Source: Epiperipatus broadwayi
Taxonomy: Eukaryota > Onychophora > Udeonychophora > Euonychophora > Peripatidae
Length of the DNA: 64,000 nucleotides
NCBI GenBank assembly: GCA_028023455.1
Contig: JAQFVV010000258.1
Location: forward strand, 1,356,501 to 1,420,500
Reading direction: 5' to 3'
The stretch's first letter is position 1, and each line of letters begins with the position of its first letter. Position numbers and translations under genes: made by a program. Shown here one piece after another: positions 33,657-46,300 of the stretch. The notes under the pieces were generated by a model. That model had not been told where the DNA came from and ran no database searches. It worked only from the letters and a program-made list of their open reading frames with translations.

Positions 33657-34397
33657 ACAAAAGATGTTTAAAAAATATATAGAACTCTTTTTTTTTTACT
33701 TAGATTTTTGAATGAATAATGTATATATGCCCTATGTTTAATAAATAATATACTAGAATTCAAGAATTTATCTTATAAAAAAATCTCTCCTTGCATTTCT
33801 GTAATATAATTTTCACTATCCCACTTATGCAAGGTAAAAACTGGTTTCTATCCACTTTTAACACCTTGGTGGAGGAGTATAATCATAAACATATGACCAA
33901 GGACACAAAAAAGATGTATTATTCCTAAGATTTATCATGCTGAACCAACACACATCAATTGGCCCTCTCTTCACAAGATGATAAAAAGGGATAGAAAGCA
34001 GTCCCTATCTTGTGTGAAAATTACACTACAGAAATATTATTCATTAAGTAGATAATTTTTAATTTAATAAATGTCTAATAAAAATTATTAATATACTTCC
34101 ATTAAGTGATTTGTGGCAATGTTGTGGAGCAATAAGTTTGTCACATCAATTAATCTATAGTAATTGGCTATCTATATATACTGAACAATATTAAAGATAT
34201 ATATATATATAATATTACAAATCGATGTCTGTATTTCTTCAAAATAATATATGTAAATTTATAAATAAATATTTAAAAATACAGTACTTAAAAGTTTATA
34301 AAAAATATATAACCGTCACTTAGAAGCGCTTTCAACTAACTTGTAGCTTTGTCAACTATCACTTTTAAAATGTCAGCTTTCCCATAATTCCATGATG

Positions 34398-34586
34398 TCA
34401 ACTTTCCCATAATTCTGTAATTTTAACGTTTGCTGCTTGCCTATTAATTAAATCTTGCTTATATTTAAATATTACCATCGCCTCTTTAATTTTCCTTTTA
34501 TTATTATTTCTTTCAGTTTCCAATATTTTTACGTTGTTATAATTAAAATCAAAACCATATATATATACATGATTTATTATGGTCAT
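34398..34586 (-). pseudogene. Penelope-like element, C-terminal coding end, left palindrome arm
   Basis: A 62-codon open segment includes GFDFNYNNVKILETERNNN, KRKIKEAM and DLINRQAANVKITELWES before the stop. The order (aromatic/Asn block, VKILETE, KR-I-EA, NRQ) is the usual tail that follows the GIY-YIG endonuclease domain in Penelope-like retroelements. It is mirrored by 34663-34890. It is not a complete gene: no reverse transcriptase or GIY-YIG core accompanies it. Confidence 0.65.
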
Positions 34587-34662
34587 AAAAGACTGAAGCT
34601 GATAAATTATCGTTATTTTTAAAATTTTGTTTTGTATTTTGAACCCTTTTAAACAATAATAA

Positions 34663-34890
34663 GTGCTCTTTTGTTCTTTTTTCCAATGTGCACCTCGATT
34701 CTTTTATGACCATAATAAATCATGTATATATGGTTTTGGTTTTAATTATAACAACGTAAAAATATTGGAAACTGAAAGAAATAATAATAAAAGGAAAATT
34801 AAAGAGGCGATGTTAATATTTAAATATAAGCAAGATTTAATTAATAGGCAAGCAGCAAATGTTAAAATTAGAGAATTATGGGAAAGCTGA
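34663..34890 (+). pseudogene. Penelope-like element, C-terminal coding end, right palindrome arm
   Basis: The translation carries the same GFNYNNVKILETERNNN, KRKIKEAM, DLINRQAANVKIRELWES tail as the left arm, with only a few substitutions (for example M to L and T to R). Both frames have stayed open to the same stop. The first 20 or so codons before the shared part lie in the palindrome loop and are probably not genuine. Confidence 0.65.
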
Positions 34891-35279
34891 CATTTGAAAA
34901 GTGATAGTTGACAAAGCTACAAGTTAGTTGAAAGCGCTTCTAAGTGACAGTTATACATATATTTTTTATAAACTTTTAAGTACTGTATTTTTAAATATTT
35001 ATTTATAAATTTATATATATATATGTATGTAAGAGACTTTGATCTGGGCCAAGTGACGAGTGCTGCTTCAGCATGAAATGTATATCTTGGGAATCATACA
35101 TCTTTTTCACATGTCTTGGTCATATGTTTATAATTACACACCTCACAAGGTGTTAAAAGTAGGCAGAAACTAGTTCCTACATTGCATAAGTGGTGCAGTG
35201 AAAATTACTCTGTAGAAATATTACTCATTAAGTGGATAATCTCTAGTCTAATAAATGACTAATAAAAATTATTATTAAA

Positions 35280-36724
35280 ATATAATTCCTATTAACTAAT
35301 TCAATGGTGAATTTTGCTTATCTTGAAGTATAAATGGAGAGTTATGAAATTCATTATGGTTTCTAATTTACTTTGAGATCTAAGATATAATTGTTGTAGT
35401 TTATATCAGGCATTAATAATATTGTAGAAATTTAGTAGCTTTTGAGTTTGAGATAGATAAAATTTTATGCAACTTGAAATGGGTTTTTTTTTGTTAAATG
35501 GTAGTTAATAATTATGAAATTAAAGCAATGGGCCATAATTCTAGTCAATTATTTTTTCATAATGACTAGTATTTATCCCGCCTGAGTATAATTTCTTCAG
35601 GTTTTTTCCTCTTAATTCTTCATTTAATTCACAATAACTATCACCTATTGTAATTTTATAATATAATTAACTCAGGAAATCAATAAATACAGTAATTAAC
35701 TTAGACATATGTCAATTTCATTTATAAAACAAACTTTTTAACATATTAATTTGATAATTGTTTGTTTTTCAAATAAATGTAGTTGATTGTAAGAGCATTC
35801 GATTGATACTATTTTTTGTTTAGTTTTGTTTTGTTTACAGAGTTGAGAATTGATCCAGGAATCTTTAGTTCTTGAGTCTACCATTGCACTAATCTGAGCA
35901 AAGTATTTGGGCTCTGATAGAAATCTAATGACAATCAAGTAATAGCTCTATATTCTATTTCTGTTAATATCAGGATCATTGCTTTACAGTGAATCTTGGA
36001 CAATAAAATGCTATAATGATTTTTTATTGAGGATGCATAGAAAGCACTGATAAGTTACTGTCGACAATGTCTTATTTAATCACAATGCACGTTGGCAAGA
36101 AATTGGAAATCTCATAAAATATTTAGATTTAGGCAATTCTTTCACCCCAGAACTATAGAAATTATAATATATATATATATGAAAGGAGAAAAGAGTTTTG
36201 TGAATAGTGGCTATTATAAATTTATTAGTGTGTTGAATTTCAGAACAGGTAAAAAATAATTTATTTTTTTACAAATTATTTTTTATATTTATGAATTTAA
36301 GTGAATTAGTTTTGGGCCATTTGTTGATGGTGGTGCAGTGCTATCTACTGGTGGTACTAGGGTCCCTCCACAACTAGCTATTTTTATATGTGAGACATTC
36401 TACAATAATTTGATTTTAGTTTATATTGTTTTGAATTAGTTGTGGGTGTGAAAAAATTAAATGCAACAATATAATAATAATAGTAAACAATATACTAATA
36501 ATAATAGTAATGAAAAACTATTCAGGAAAGTTTAAAATTTCAATAAAAATAATATCTAAGCATTGATATTGACCAGGTTGGTTATAATCATAGCACTATG
36601 ATAAAATATATAAATGAAAATAAATATATACATTAAAATTAAATATGCCATTTATATGATAATGCATTGCATACATTTTTTTGTTGTTGTTTATTGCATT
36701 GATATTATTTGCTATAAACCATGT
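35280..36724. other. Non-coding A+T-rich stretch
   Basis: No gene was recognised. A slightly G+C-richer patch at about 36330-36385 (gtggtgcagtgctatctactgg) is of unknown origin. Confidence 0.5.
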
Positions 36725-36995
36725 CTATTTATATTTACTTTTTTGATCATTATTTTCAGTACAAACAATATCAATATTAATAGGATCAAAATTATGTCTA
36801 GATTTAAATTCATGTTCCAAAAATATAGATTTAACTTTAGAGTCTGTTTTAGCATGTTTATATAAATATTTATGTTGTGCTAATCTTGTAGCATAATTGA
36901 CACAAGATTCTCCATAATAAATTGCACTACATTTTAGTTCATTACATTTAATTTTATAAACTATTTGTAGAGATTGGTTTGGAGATATAATTTAT
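36725..36995 (-). pseudogene. GIY-YIG endonuclease domain of a Penelope-like element
   Basis: Reading the minus strand from about 36995, an unbroken frame of about 90 codons gives QIVYKIKCNELKCSAIYYG, then ES-VNYATRLAQHK, then FLEHEFKSRHNFDPINIDI and a stop at 36727-36725. This is the GIY-YIG nuclease core (VYKI..C, IYYGES, the Arg of ATRL) as found fused to the reverse transcriptase of Penelope-like elements, where it is thought to cut target DNA. It ends before the VKILETE-type tail seen at 34.4 kb. It lies 45 bp before the first RING-gene exon, on the opposite strand. Confidence 0.75.
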
Positions 36996-37055
36996 CTTTA
37001 GTATTGTTTAAAATTTGATTATTTGTTTTCTTTATCTAGAATTTTGATTTTGAAT

Positions 37056-37346
37056 ATGGCCAGATATGATCTTGATCGATTTGTTTTGTCACCTGATCCT
37101 GAATTAATTTGCAATATATGTCAATCTGTTTACTGTGAACCCACTCAAACACCTTGTCGTCATGTATTTTGTAAATCCTGCATTAATACCTGGCTGTTGA
37201 ATCAAAGGTCCTGTCCAACGTGTCGTAAAAGAACCACTAAAATATCATTACGGCCTGTTGTACCAATAATTCAAAACATAATTAATAAACTCTTAGTGAA
37301 ATGCCAACATTATGATAAAGGATGTGAAGCTACTATATCAATTGAA
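37056..37346 (+). CDS. RING gene, coding exon 1 (RING finger and first half of zinc finger 1)
   Basis: This exon encodes residues 1-97, starting MARYDLDRF. It carries all eight RING ligands and the first two Cys (C83, C90) of the first TRAF-type finger. It ends in phase 0 at ...ISIE before the donor GTAAGT (37347). The upstream acceptor tttatctag (37031-37039) implies at least one 5' non-coding exon. The openings before the ATG are intronic. Confidence 0.93.
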
Positions 37347-40300
37347 GTAAGTATTATTAGAGTTATGTTTATTGAAATGATTGTATAGCCTATTTGTAAA
37401 ATCTTAAAAAAAAAAAAAAATGTTAAAAAAAAAGTATGTTGATTTACAAGCTTGCCGTATGGGAATGTTTTAAGAAATTATAATATTGAAAAATGAAATT
37501 ATTATTTTTTAATTAAAAAAGAACAGTGTATACTAAAAAAAAGAGAGTGAGAAGAAAAAAGATATAATATAAAATTGTAATTTCATTATTGTATATATAC
37601 AGTATAAGTCCTTCTTTTAAATTTATTTTTATAGTAATTACTACTAAATTTAGGATTAGGGAAATCATTGATAATAATTTTTTTAATTTGATTCTGCCTA
37701 GTGATTTAATATTGAATTGGTGTACTTAGTTCAATATATATTAATTGCATAACACTAGCTGAAAATCAAATATAGTAGTCACTATCTCGTAATAATAAAT
37801 AAAGTAGCTTAGGCAAAAGGTAGCATTTTACCTATAGGCCGGAAAGATGCTAAGCATATTGAAAATACAGGTTAATGTAAACAGAAAGCTCGAAACTAAA
37901 TTAGTTCAAATTTTAATTACTAATAAATGAACATATTTATGTTACATTTATAAAGCAAGATTAATCCATAATAATTTTGCACTTTGAAAGCTCCCAGGCT
38001 CAATTATAAAAAAATAATTCAGTTGTATAATGCTAACTGAAAATCAAATATGTAAAATCACTATCTGATAATGATAAATAAATTCAGCTGTATTATCTAA
38101 TTAGCTGCTTTATTCAGACTTTTTGTTTGTTTCACAGGTAGTACTCTGAAATTATCATTATATGATTTTCAATTAAAATTATATAAATGATTTATTTCTT
38201 ATATAGTTGTATTTGGGAGTTTTTCAAAGCTTAAAATTATTATTGGTTAATCTTGCTCAGTATATGTAATATGAAATATATTAGTTTATTAGCTATAAAG
38301 ATCCATATTTCTGTTTACACTAACCTGAATATCCAATATTCTCAACATCTTTGCAGCTAATAAATAAGAAGTTACCTTTTACCTATGCTGCTTTATTCAA
38401 ACTTTGTGTTTGTTTCACAGGTAGTTATGCTTAATTTATTTATCATTATGACATAGTGACTTTATTGTTTAATACATATATGTATATTTGTATATCATCT
38501 TAGTCATAATAGATAAAAATGTATATAATTGATCACATATTTTTCATATATTTAAATAATAATGAAAAGCGTAACCATCTGCTATATGTATATCATCGTT
38601 ATCATTTTCAATCTTTATCCATTTATTGCAGGATGAAGGTCTTTTCAAATTTAATCTATTTTTTTAATCCACAGTTTTTCTATATTACTCCAGCATATTT
38701 CCTTATATCTCACATATGATCTTTTTCTAGTTCTTTTACAATTTCTTGGTATCCAGTTTAAAATTTCAATTATCTAGCTATTATCTTCTTTTCTAGCAAT
38801 ATGTTGAGCTCAGATCTATTTCAGCTTGATGTAATATGTTCTTGTGCAATTTATTTATTATTTAACGTTTTAAAATTTAAAAGTTATCATGATTTATTTA
38901 TTTTTTATATATATTGGATGCACTTTAAATTGATTTTTATTTGCACATGGTTAAATTTGCATAAATTGAAATAATTAAAATTTCTGTCTGTGCAAAAATA
39001 TATTTATACTTGTTCTTATTGCTCATTTATACTCAGAGATATGCACTTAATAAATATATGAATAACATCTTCCTATTTTTATATAAGATAAAGTAAAAAA
39101 GTTAATAAATATATTAGCTGATCATTACTTTAGCATTAACCAGACAAAATAAAAATAATGAAATGAAAAGAACCTTGAAATGAGCAGCCTTATATTACTT
39201 ATGAAATTATTCTTGCCTTTATTTTAGGAGCCAACAACTTTTCAGAAGATCTCCATAATGAATTGAAGATTTAGCTGTTTATTGTTAAATTTAATATAAA
39301 GAAAATGGGAACGAAGATTGGCAGAATACACAGGAGAATATTGGGAAAGAAAATTGTCAGAAGACATTAAAATTGGGGAAAATAGGAAAATAAGCAACTG
39401 TGTTTTGGAAGATAGATGTATATAGTGTAACGGGCACATACGACGTTACATTGTTATTTTATTATTAAACATGAAAAAAATAAAAGTTCGCAAATAAAAC
39501 TTCTTTTTTTAAGAATTAAAAATTGAAAATTAAAAAATCATCTTAAACTCGTATATATATATAATCGCACAGATGAAAAAAATTATTAAAGTAAAGCTTT
39601 ATTAAAAATAGAAAAAGTATTTTAAAGCAAAAACTTAAAAAGATTTAGAGATAAAAATATATCTTTAAGTTTGGAAAACAAATTAATTAATGTTATTGAA
39701 AAATGGAAATGGTTATTTTAATTAGTCAAAGTGAACTAGCCCTTGGGCATTTAAATGTATAAGCAATGTCAGATAGGAAAACAATAGAAACTAATAGCAA
39801 ATAAAAAGAAATCCCTTAGGAATCGGACCTCAACGAAAGGGTCTTCATCATCATGACGTAATGTTGAATTAATCCGCAAAATTAATATAAAAGGAAAGGT
39901 TTGGAAATGAAAAAATTAATTAGAGACAGAGATGTATGACAGTAGTGGTGATATGTGTTAGTGCGAAGTTGAAGGAGAAGGGATTGAAAAGACGCACTCT
40001 TCAATCCCTTCAGTTCTGCTAAGAAAGAAAGAGAAATGACCTATTGTTTTCTACATTGACCAGCTAAAGTAAAAGACCTCCGGATGAATAAATAAAATGG
40101 CCAACAGGATACCAATATCTTCAGGACGGCATGGGAATTCCCATTCAAAATTACAAACAACTACAAATTATGGACCTTTTAAAATCGTAAGAACTTTAGA
40201 TAAATAGAAATCTAATAGAAATAGCTGTATGTGTTTATGATTATATGCATATGCAGCCATTTTCAAAATCAAATGGAAGCAATCTTCACAAAATTTGGAA

Positions 40301-43300
40301 TTTAGAAAATTAACAAAAATCTACACATCACTAATACAATTAAATTATTCCAAATCATTCAATTTCTCTGATATTATTTAAGCATTGTCAAAATAGAGAG
40401 CCATTATATGCTATTATTCATTCAAAATTATATTTGATTTAATGTTTTAACTTGATAAACTATCTAAAAAGTTGATGTACTTCTATCTTTAAAAGAAGTC
40501 TTAAAAGGCCAGGAACAACAACACAATTGTTTCCACCAACTAATTTGTCAAGATGCAATAATTAAATATCAGATTATATTATATTGCTAAAAAGATTAAC
40601 ATTAATAAATATATATCAGGATGATTCTATTTCTTTAAAACATTTTACTGTACATTTTGATGAAAAGTATCTTATGTATTAAAATAAATATGGATTTCAC
40701 ATATGATTTGTTTTTACAAACAATACTTCAGAATTTTAGGGAATATAAAGAGCTATCATAGTCTTTCAAAAAAAGGAAAAAAATAAAGAGGGGATTATAA
40801 TAAATTAGAAGTTAGCAACTATAAATAACTTGATCAAAGTATTAATATAAGTGGAAATGAATGTAATATGGATGAATATCATCCTAGAATTAAACATGGA
40901 TGGTGCATTTGGTGGAAAAACATAATGTTGAGAAAGAAAATTGTTAATAACCATATTTTGCTTAGGGTCAGAGATTTGAGTGTAGAATTCAATACAGAAA
41001 TTTTAAACTATAAAGGCAGACATGGAAAGATATATGTCGGAATTAACAAGGAGAAATCAAAAGTTACATGGGCAAGAGAACAAACAACTATCATTGATAT
41101 CATTAAAAAATTGAGACCAAAATATAATTAGTCTGGACATATCACTAAAAGAGATAGCAGTAGAGAGATAATTGAAATCTTAAACTAGATCCTAAGAGAT
41201 TGTAAATAATCCTAGAAAGAGATCACATGATTTAGATGGATGAGGTAAGGAATTTTTTGGATCTATGGGTTGGAGAATATGGATTAACTCAGATTTTCAT
41301 CCTGCAATGAATTGATAATGACTGAAAATGAAAATGGTGTTAGATCTTATGTACTGAAATAATTTCTAACTTGAATTTCAGCTGCATTTTTTTAATGATA
41401 ATTCTATTTAACAAGAATATTTGGCCTTTTTTTGACCTAATTATCAATGTGTTTTGAGAGGTTGCTTCTCATATTTTTATATATATAGGTAGCTGCTATT
41501 TGTTTTTTTCTTTTATAAAATTTAATAAGTTTTGACCATAAACAAAAAGGTACTTGGGTCTAATTAACATTTATTGATTTGTTTCAGCAAAATTCTAGTA
41601 AAGGTTAACAGTTTCTCTTTCTTAATCCATCACACATTTACATGATGTGATGTTAATTATCTTTTTTTTCCTAATGTGCTGTCTAATCACTTCTCAAAAA
41701 TAGCAATATAAATTTTTTATTAATTATGTTTTCTAAATGTATTGACATCTTTGTTATTTTGTCATAGAGATCTATATATAATAGTATTTTGTCTGTTTTA
41801 AATTTGTGTAATTGGTTACTGAAAGATTCTCATTTTACCAGTAGGGATTTTGTGATACTTTTTATTTTAGATCAATTATTATAAAGCTGAGGATGTGCAG
41901 CAAATCAACTTGAATTCAAAACATTAAGATGGTTTTTTAAAACAATCTGGCCACATTGGTATTGAATTTATTATCTGTTATGTTCCTATCATTTCAAAAT
42001 TTTTACAATTGATGTAAATTCATTTTTTTGAGATCGACTTTTCTATATCCTTATCACTTTCTACAATATTTTAATGGATTTAAGGTTTTTATTATAATTA
42101 AGATGAGTTTAGTAACTATCATTACTATTATACACAAGCATAAGAGGTAGTAGTCATGTGATGTTTATTGACTTAAAACTATCATTACTGCAGGTATTTT
42201 ATCATATGGTATCAATGAAACAATTGAAAACCATAAAGTCTCTAAGGATAAAGATTGCTTTATTTAAATATATTAAGTCTTAAAGGGGCCTGGAAGGTCT
42301 TATTTTTGAATTTAATCATCAAGAAAACACTTTCTTTGCCTGTTTCCATATTTAAGAATGTTGTTATTGTTTCTATTATACATAGGCTATTTTTTACAAA
42401 ATAAAATACTTGTGCTTATTATTAACTTCAAAAGATCATGTTAACATTTTGAAGTCAATTGAACTTTACTATTTCTCAAGAATAAACATTAAAAATATCA
42501 TATCTGATTTTTTTTAAAAATATCTTAATGTTTTGAATGCAAGTATTGTGGTTTGAGAGCTTCCTCTATCGGCAAAATAAAGATATTGCTTGACTATTAT
42601 AAATTTCAAGGCACATGTGATACAGGTTAAAAACCTATCTTAAAAGTATTTGCATGTACTTCCTGTGCGCTTAATAAATAATTATAACTTGCATAGTTAT
42701 GTAGATTTGATAGTAGTTCATTATTTATATGTTTTGGTGCCCTCAATTTTCTAATAGCTATAGATACCTTTATCCTTTGACTAGGATTGATATAAAACCA
42801 AAAAAAAAAAAAAAAAGATCCCAGATTACACAGGGCTTTTTAAGAGCAAATTCTATTTATTCTACCTCAACTTCTATCTATTATAAGATAAAATAATAAT
42901 AGATAGTAGTGCTTATTAAATCCCTATCCTGATATGGTAACCATATTTTCAGATCAATTTTTGATTTATGGCCTTCATCGTTGAAGAGTTTTAAGTTTTA
43001 ATTTCATATAATAATTTCATCAAATTACATTATTTTAGTTTTGATTTCAAAATTATTAGCTACCAAACTTTCTTGTCCAAGATTAAAGAAATTTCTTCCA
43101 TTGTGTTTAGAAATTATAGATGGAATTAGGGAAAGAACTATAGATATTCTTATTATTATTACTTTTATGAAAAGCTATGCAAAGTCTGTCAGAGATTTTA
43201 ATTGTACAAAATTTTGTTTGAGTGCTGTATATGTGTTTTATTCTACTTCCATATAAGATGGTGTATGTGTTAATTATATAATAGACTCAAAAGTCTACAT

Positions 43301-46300
43301 TCAACAGATATCAGAAGCCCAATGCATGATTCTTATAATGTGTGCTGACATTAAAATTGACCAAATTGGCATCTCTATTTGAATTCCAGGCACCGAACTC
43401 ATTTATATTGATAGTATTGGAATAGATGTTGAATTCCTGGATTAAATTTAATTAGAAATGTTATTTGTCACCCCCCTTCCCCTAAGTGAAAATATACATT
43501 TTACATCTGTTTTCAAAGAGAGTGATTATATCAATTATTTTTTCACTTTTTTTTCTTTCTATTTTTGATTACCAGATCAGGGTAAAAAGACCTTCAAATA
43601 TTAGGATGGTCTGGTTAGCTTACTACTTGGAATTGTGACAAAAAGATTAATTGATTTAGATTGATTTATGTAAATTTATTCATTTATATTTCACATATAA
43701 TTGCAGATTTCATAGATCTTTTTTTGGCCTATAAAATCTTGGTAAATTATCATCATTGTGGCCTTTTTTTAAATATAATACACTAATTTAATTCTCATTC
43801 TAAAATATAGCTCATCATTTTTTATAGATTAAAGTTTAATTTAGAATATAATAAATCACATCTTAATTTTTTATAAGTAATCAAAGCTATTATAAGTGGA
43901 TTACTTTGAATGCAAATATTTAAAACAAGTAATTAAAACTATTTTATCTTGTAGATAATACCCATGTTTTAATTGTAATTTCATGGATAAAATAATGTTT
44001 TCCATTGTATTTTTTTTTTTTTTGATAAATACAATTTTAATGACCTTATATGCCAAAAAGAAGGATGGAATTGTTATTAAAAAGAGGACAGTATTATGAA
44101 ATTAGTGAAGAATTATGTAGTAATAAAAATAATAAAATAAAATAATTATTACAATTAATTCACCTTTTGAATTGTCCAGCATTTGCAATGAAGAGATGAG
44201 ACATGTAATTACATCAATGGCAAAGGAGAAAAGCTCCAGGAAATGATCAAATTATTATTGATATCTTTAAAAAAAAAAACGGATGAAGAAATAGAAAAAT
44301 TATCATCAAAATTATATGCCAAATCTCTAAACAATAAATATATACCAGATGATTGGAAAAATGCAGTAGTAATATTGATATTTTAAAAAAGTAATAAAAA
44401 AGGTATTAGAAATTATAGATCTATTAGTCTTTTATCAGTTTTTTATATGAAGTCTTTATAGAACAATTGCAATTTGTCTCTAATGAATTTTGAATTTAAA
44501 CCAATTAAAAGATTAAGTTAAATTTAAATTGTTTTAACACAGTAGATTACATCCAAGTATTGAGAGAAGTTACGTAGAAAGCAACGATAAATATGAGTTG
44601 CTATTGTGCTTTAGATTTGTAGATTATGAAAAGGCATTTGATTCCATAAGCATTTCGGTGGTGATTAAAGCTTTGAATTATCAAGATGTAGACCCAAGAT
44701 ATTACCGTATTCTGAAAAATATTTTTCAAAATGCAACAGCAATGAATAAGTTACATGGTAATACTAAAAAAACATTGAGAAGAGTTTATGACATGAGGAT
44801 ACCATATCTTCAAAACGCTTTTACAGTAATTTTACAATAAGCATTTTATGGATTAAAATGGTAATGAAGGGAGGAAAAGTAAAGTATTTAAATCATTTTT
44901 CAGATAATATAGTACTTTGTGTGATTAATGCTTCCGAATGTTAGGAAATGTTCCTAGAATTATCAGAGGAAAGTAAGAAAGTAGGACCAAAGATAAGTAG
45001 TAAAAAAAGTAAAGTCATACTTAATAGATTTTCTCTGAAAAAATAAATAAAGATTGACAATCATGAATTAGAAAAAACTAACAACTACAAATACTTTGAT
45101 CAGATTTTTAGTACAGATGGAAACCTAGTGGATAAAATTAATCATAGAATTAAACTTTGATGGAGGGCTTTTAGTAGAGATAACTTAATATTAAAAAAAG
45201 ATATGGCTATGTATTTAAAAGGAAAGATTTTTAATAAATATGTTTTATCAGTTCTTATTTGTGATCTTAGACTTGAATATTTAAGACGAGCAATATTCAG
45301 AATATTCAATGAATTATGAAGATATATGTTGGAAGTAACAAGGATTGAAAGTGACTTGGATTGGTTGACATTATTGAAAAATTTAAGACTTTAAATGGGT
45401 TGGGATGATATACTGGTAGGCAAGATGATAATAGATAAATAGTTGAAGTCTTTAATTGGATTCTGTGAAATTCTAAAAGATCTAAAAAGAGACCACGTGT
45501 GAGATGAATAGATGAAATAAAGAAGTTTGTTGATGTGATATGGAGAAAAGAGATGATAGATCAGAAAAAGTAGATTAAATTTGGATTTTCGTCTTATAGA
45601 AGATTGATAATGATTAAAACTAATGATGATGGTATCATTATAGATATTTTAAAAGAAGCAAGGTAAGAAATAGAAAAATTATTAGCAAAGCTATATACCA
45701 AATGCATAAATCATAAAAATGTATAGTGCTAGATGATTAGAAGAATGCAATAATGATATTGATATTTAAATAAAATGAAAAATAAACTAGAAAATAGGTT
45801 TATCAGGTTTGTACAAAATCTTTGCCAATTATTTGTGGAAATCCTCAGATTCAAATTACCCAAAATAACAAATTGATAAAAATAATTATAATAAATCTTA
45901 TTCAAAGATTAAGAAAGATTATAGAATATTTCTGCAATGATTAAAGCTTTGGAACATCAAGACATAGGTCCAGAATGTTCTGAAAAATATTTTTCAAAAT
46001 CCAACAGCAATAACTAATGATATTAAGAAGATTAACATTGTTAAGAATATATTACATGGTGATTTCATCTCTCCAAAACTTTTTACAGTTATTTTTGTGG
46101 ATTAAAATAAACTAAGCTGAGGCAATTCAAATAAAAATAGATTATTTTAAATCATCTAGATTTTGAAGATAGTATAGTTGTTTTTGCTAATAATGCAGCA
46201 GAGTTTCAGAAATGGTACACATGAAAGCAAGAAAGTAGGACTAATGACAAATATTTAAGATTAAAGTCATGTTCAATGTTTTTTATTAAAAGAGAAAATA

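Larger units (their letters stand above)
33810..35204. mobile_element. Nested 1.4-kb palindrome enclosing a Penelope-like inverted repeat
   Basis: The outer arms (33810-33944 and 35067-35204) are reverse complements through ttcagcatg, tacatcttttt, cttggtcatatgttta, aaggtgttaaaagt and gcataagtgg. Inside lies a second, longer palindrome (arms 34250-34590 and 34701-35022, loop of about 110 bp). Both inner arms encode, outward, the same C-terminal end of a Penelope-like element. The sequence after the outer right arm (gaaatattactcatt, ggataatctctagtcta, aatgactaataaaaatt) also occurs in direct orientation at about 34030-34100 and 57478-57540. Confidence 0.75.

Noticed and set aside
37023-37055. 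Upstream start for the RING protein (33 bases before the ATG, same frame)
   Set aside because: The extension has no ATG (it would start at TTG) and runs through the splice acceptor tttatctag. The ATG at 37056 has a good context and aligns with the N-termini of RNF41/RNF151-type proteins.
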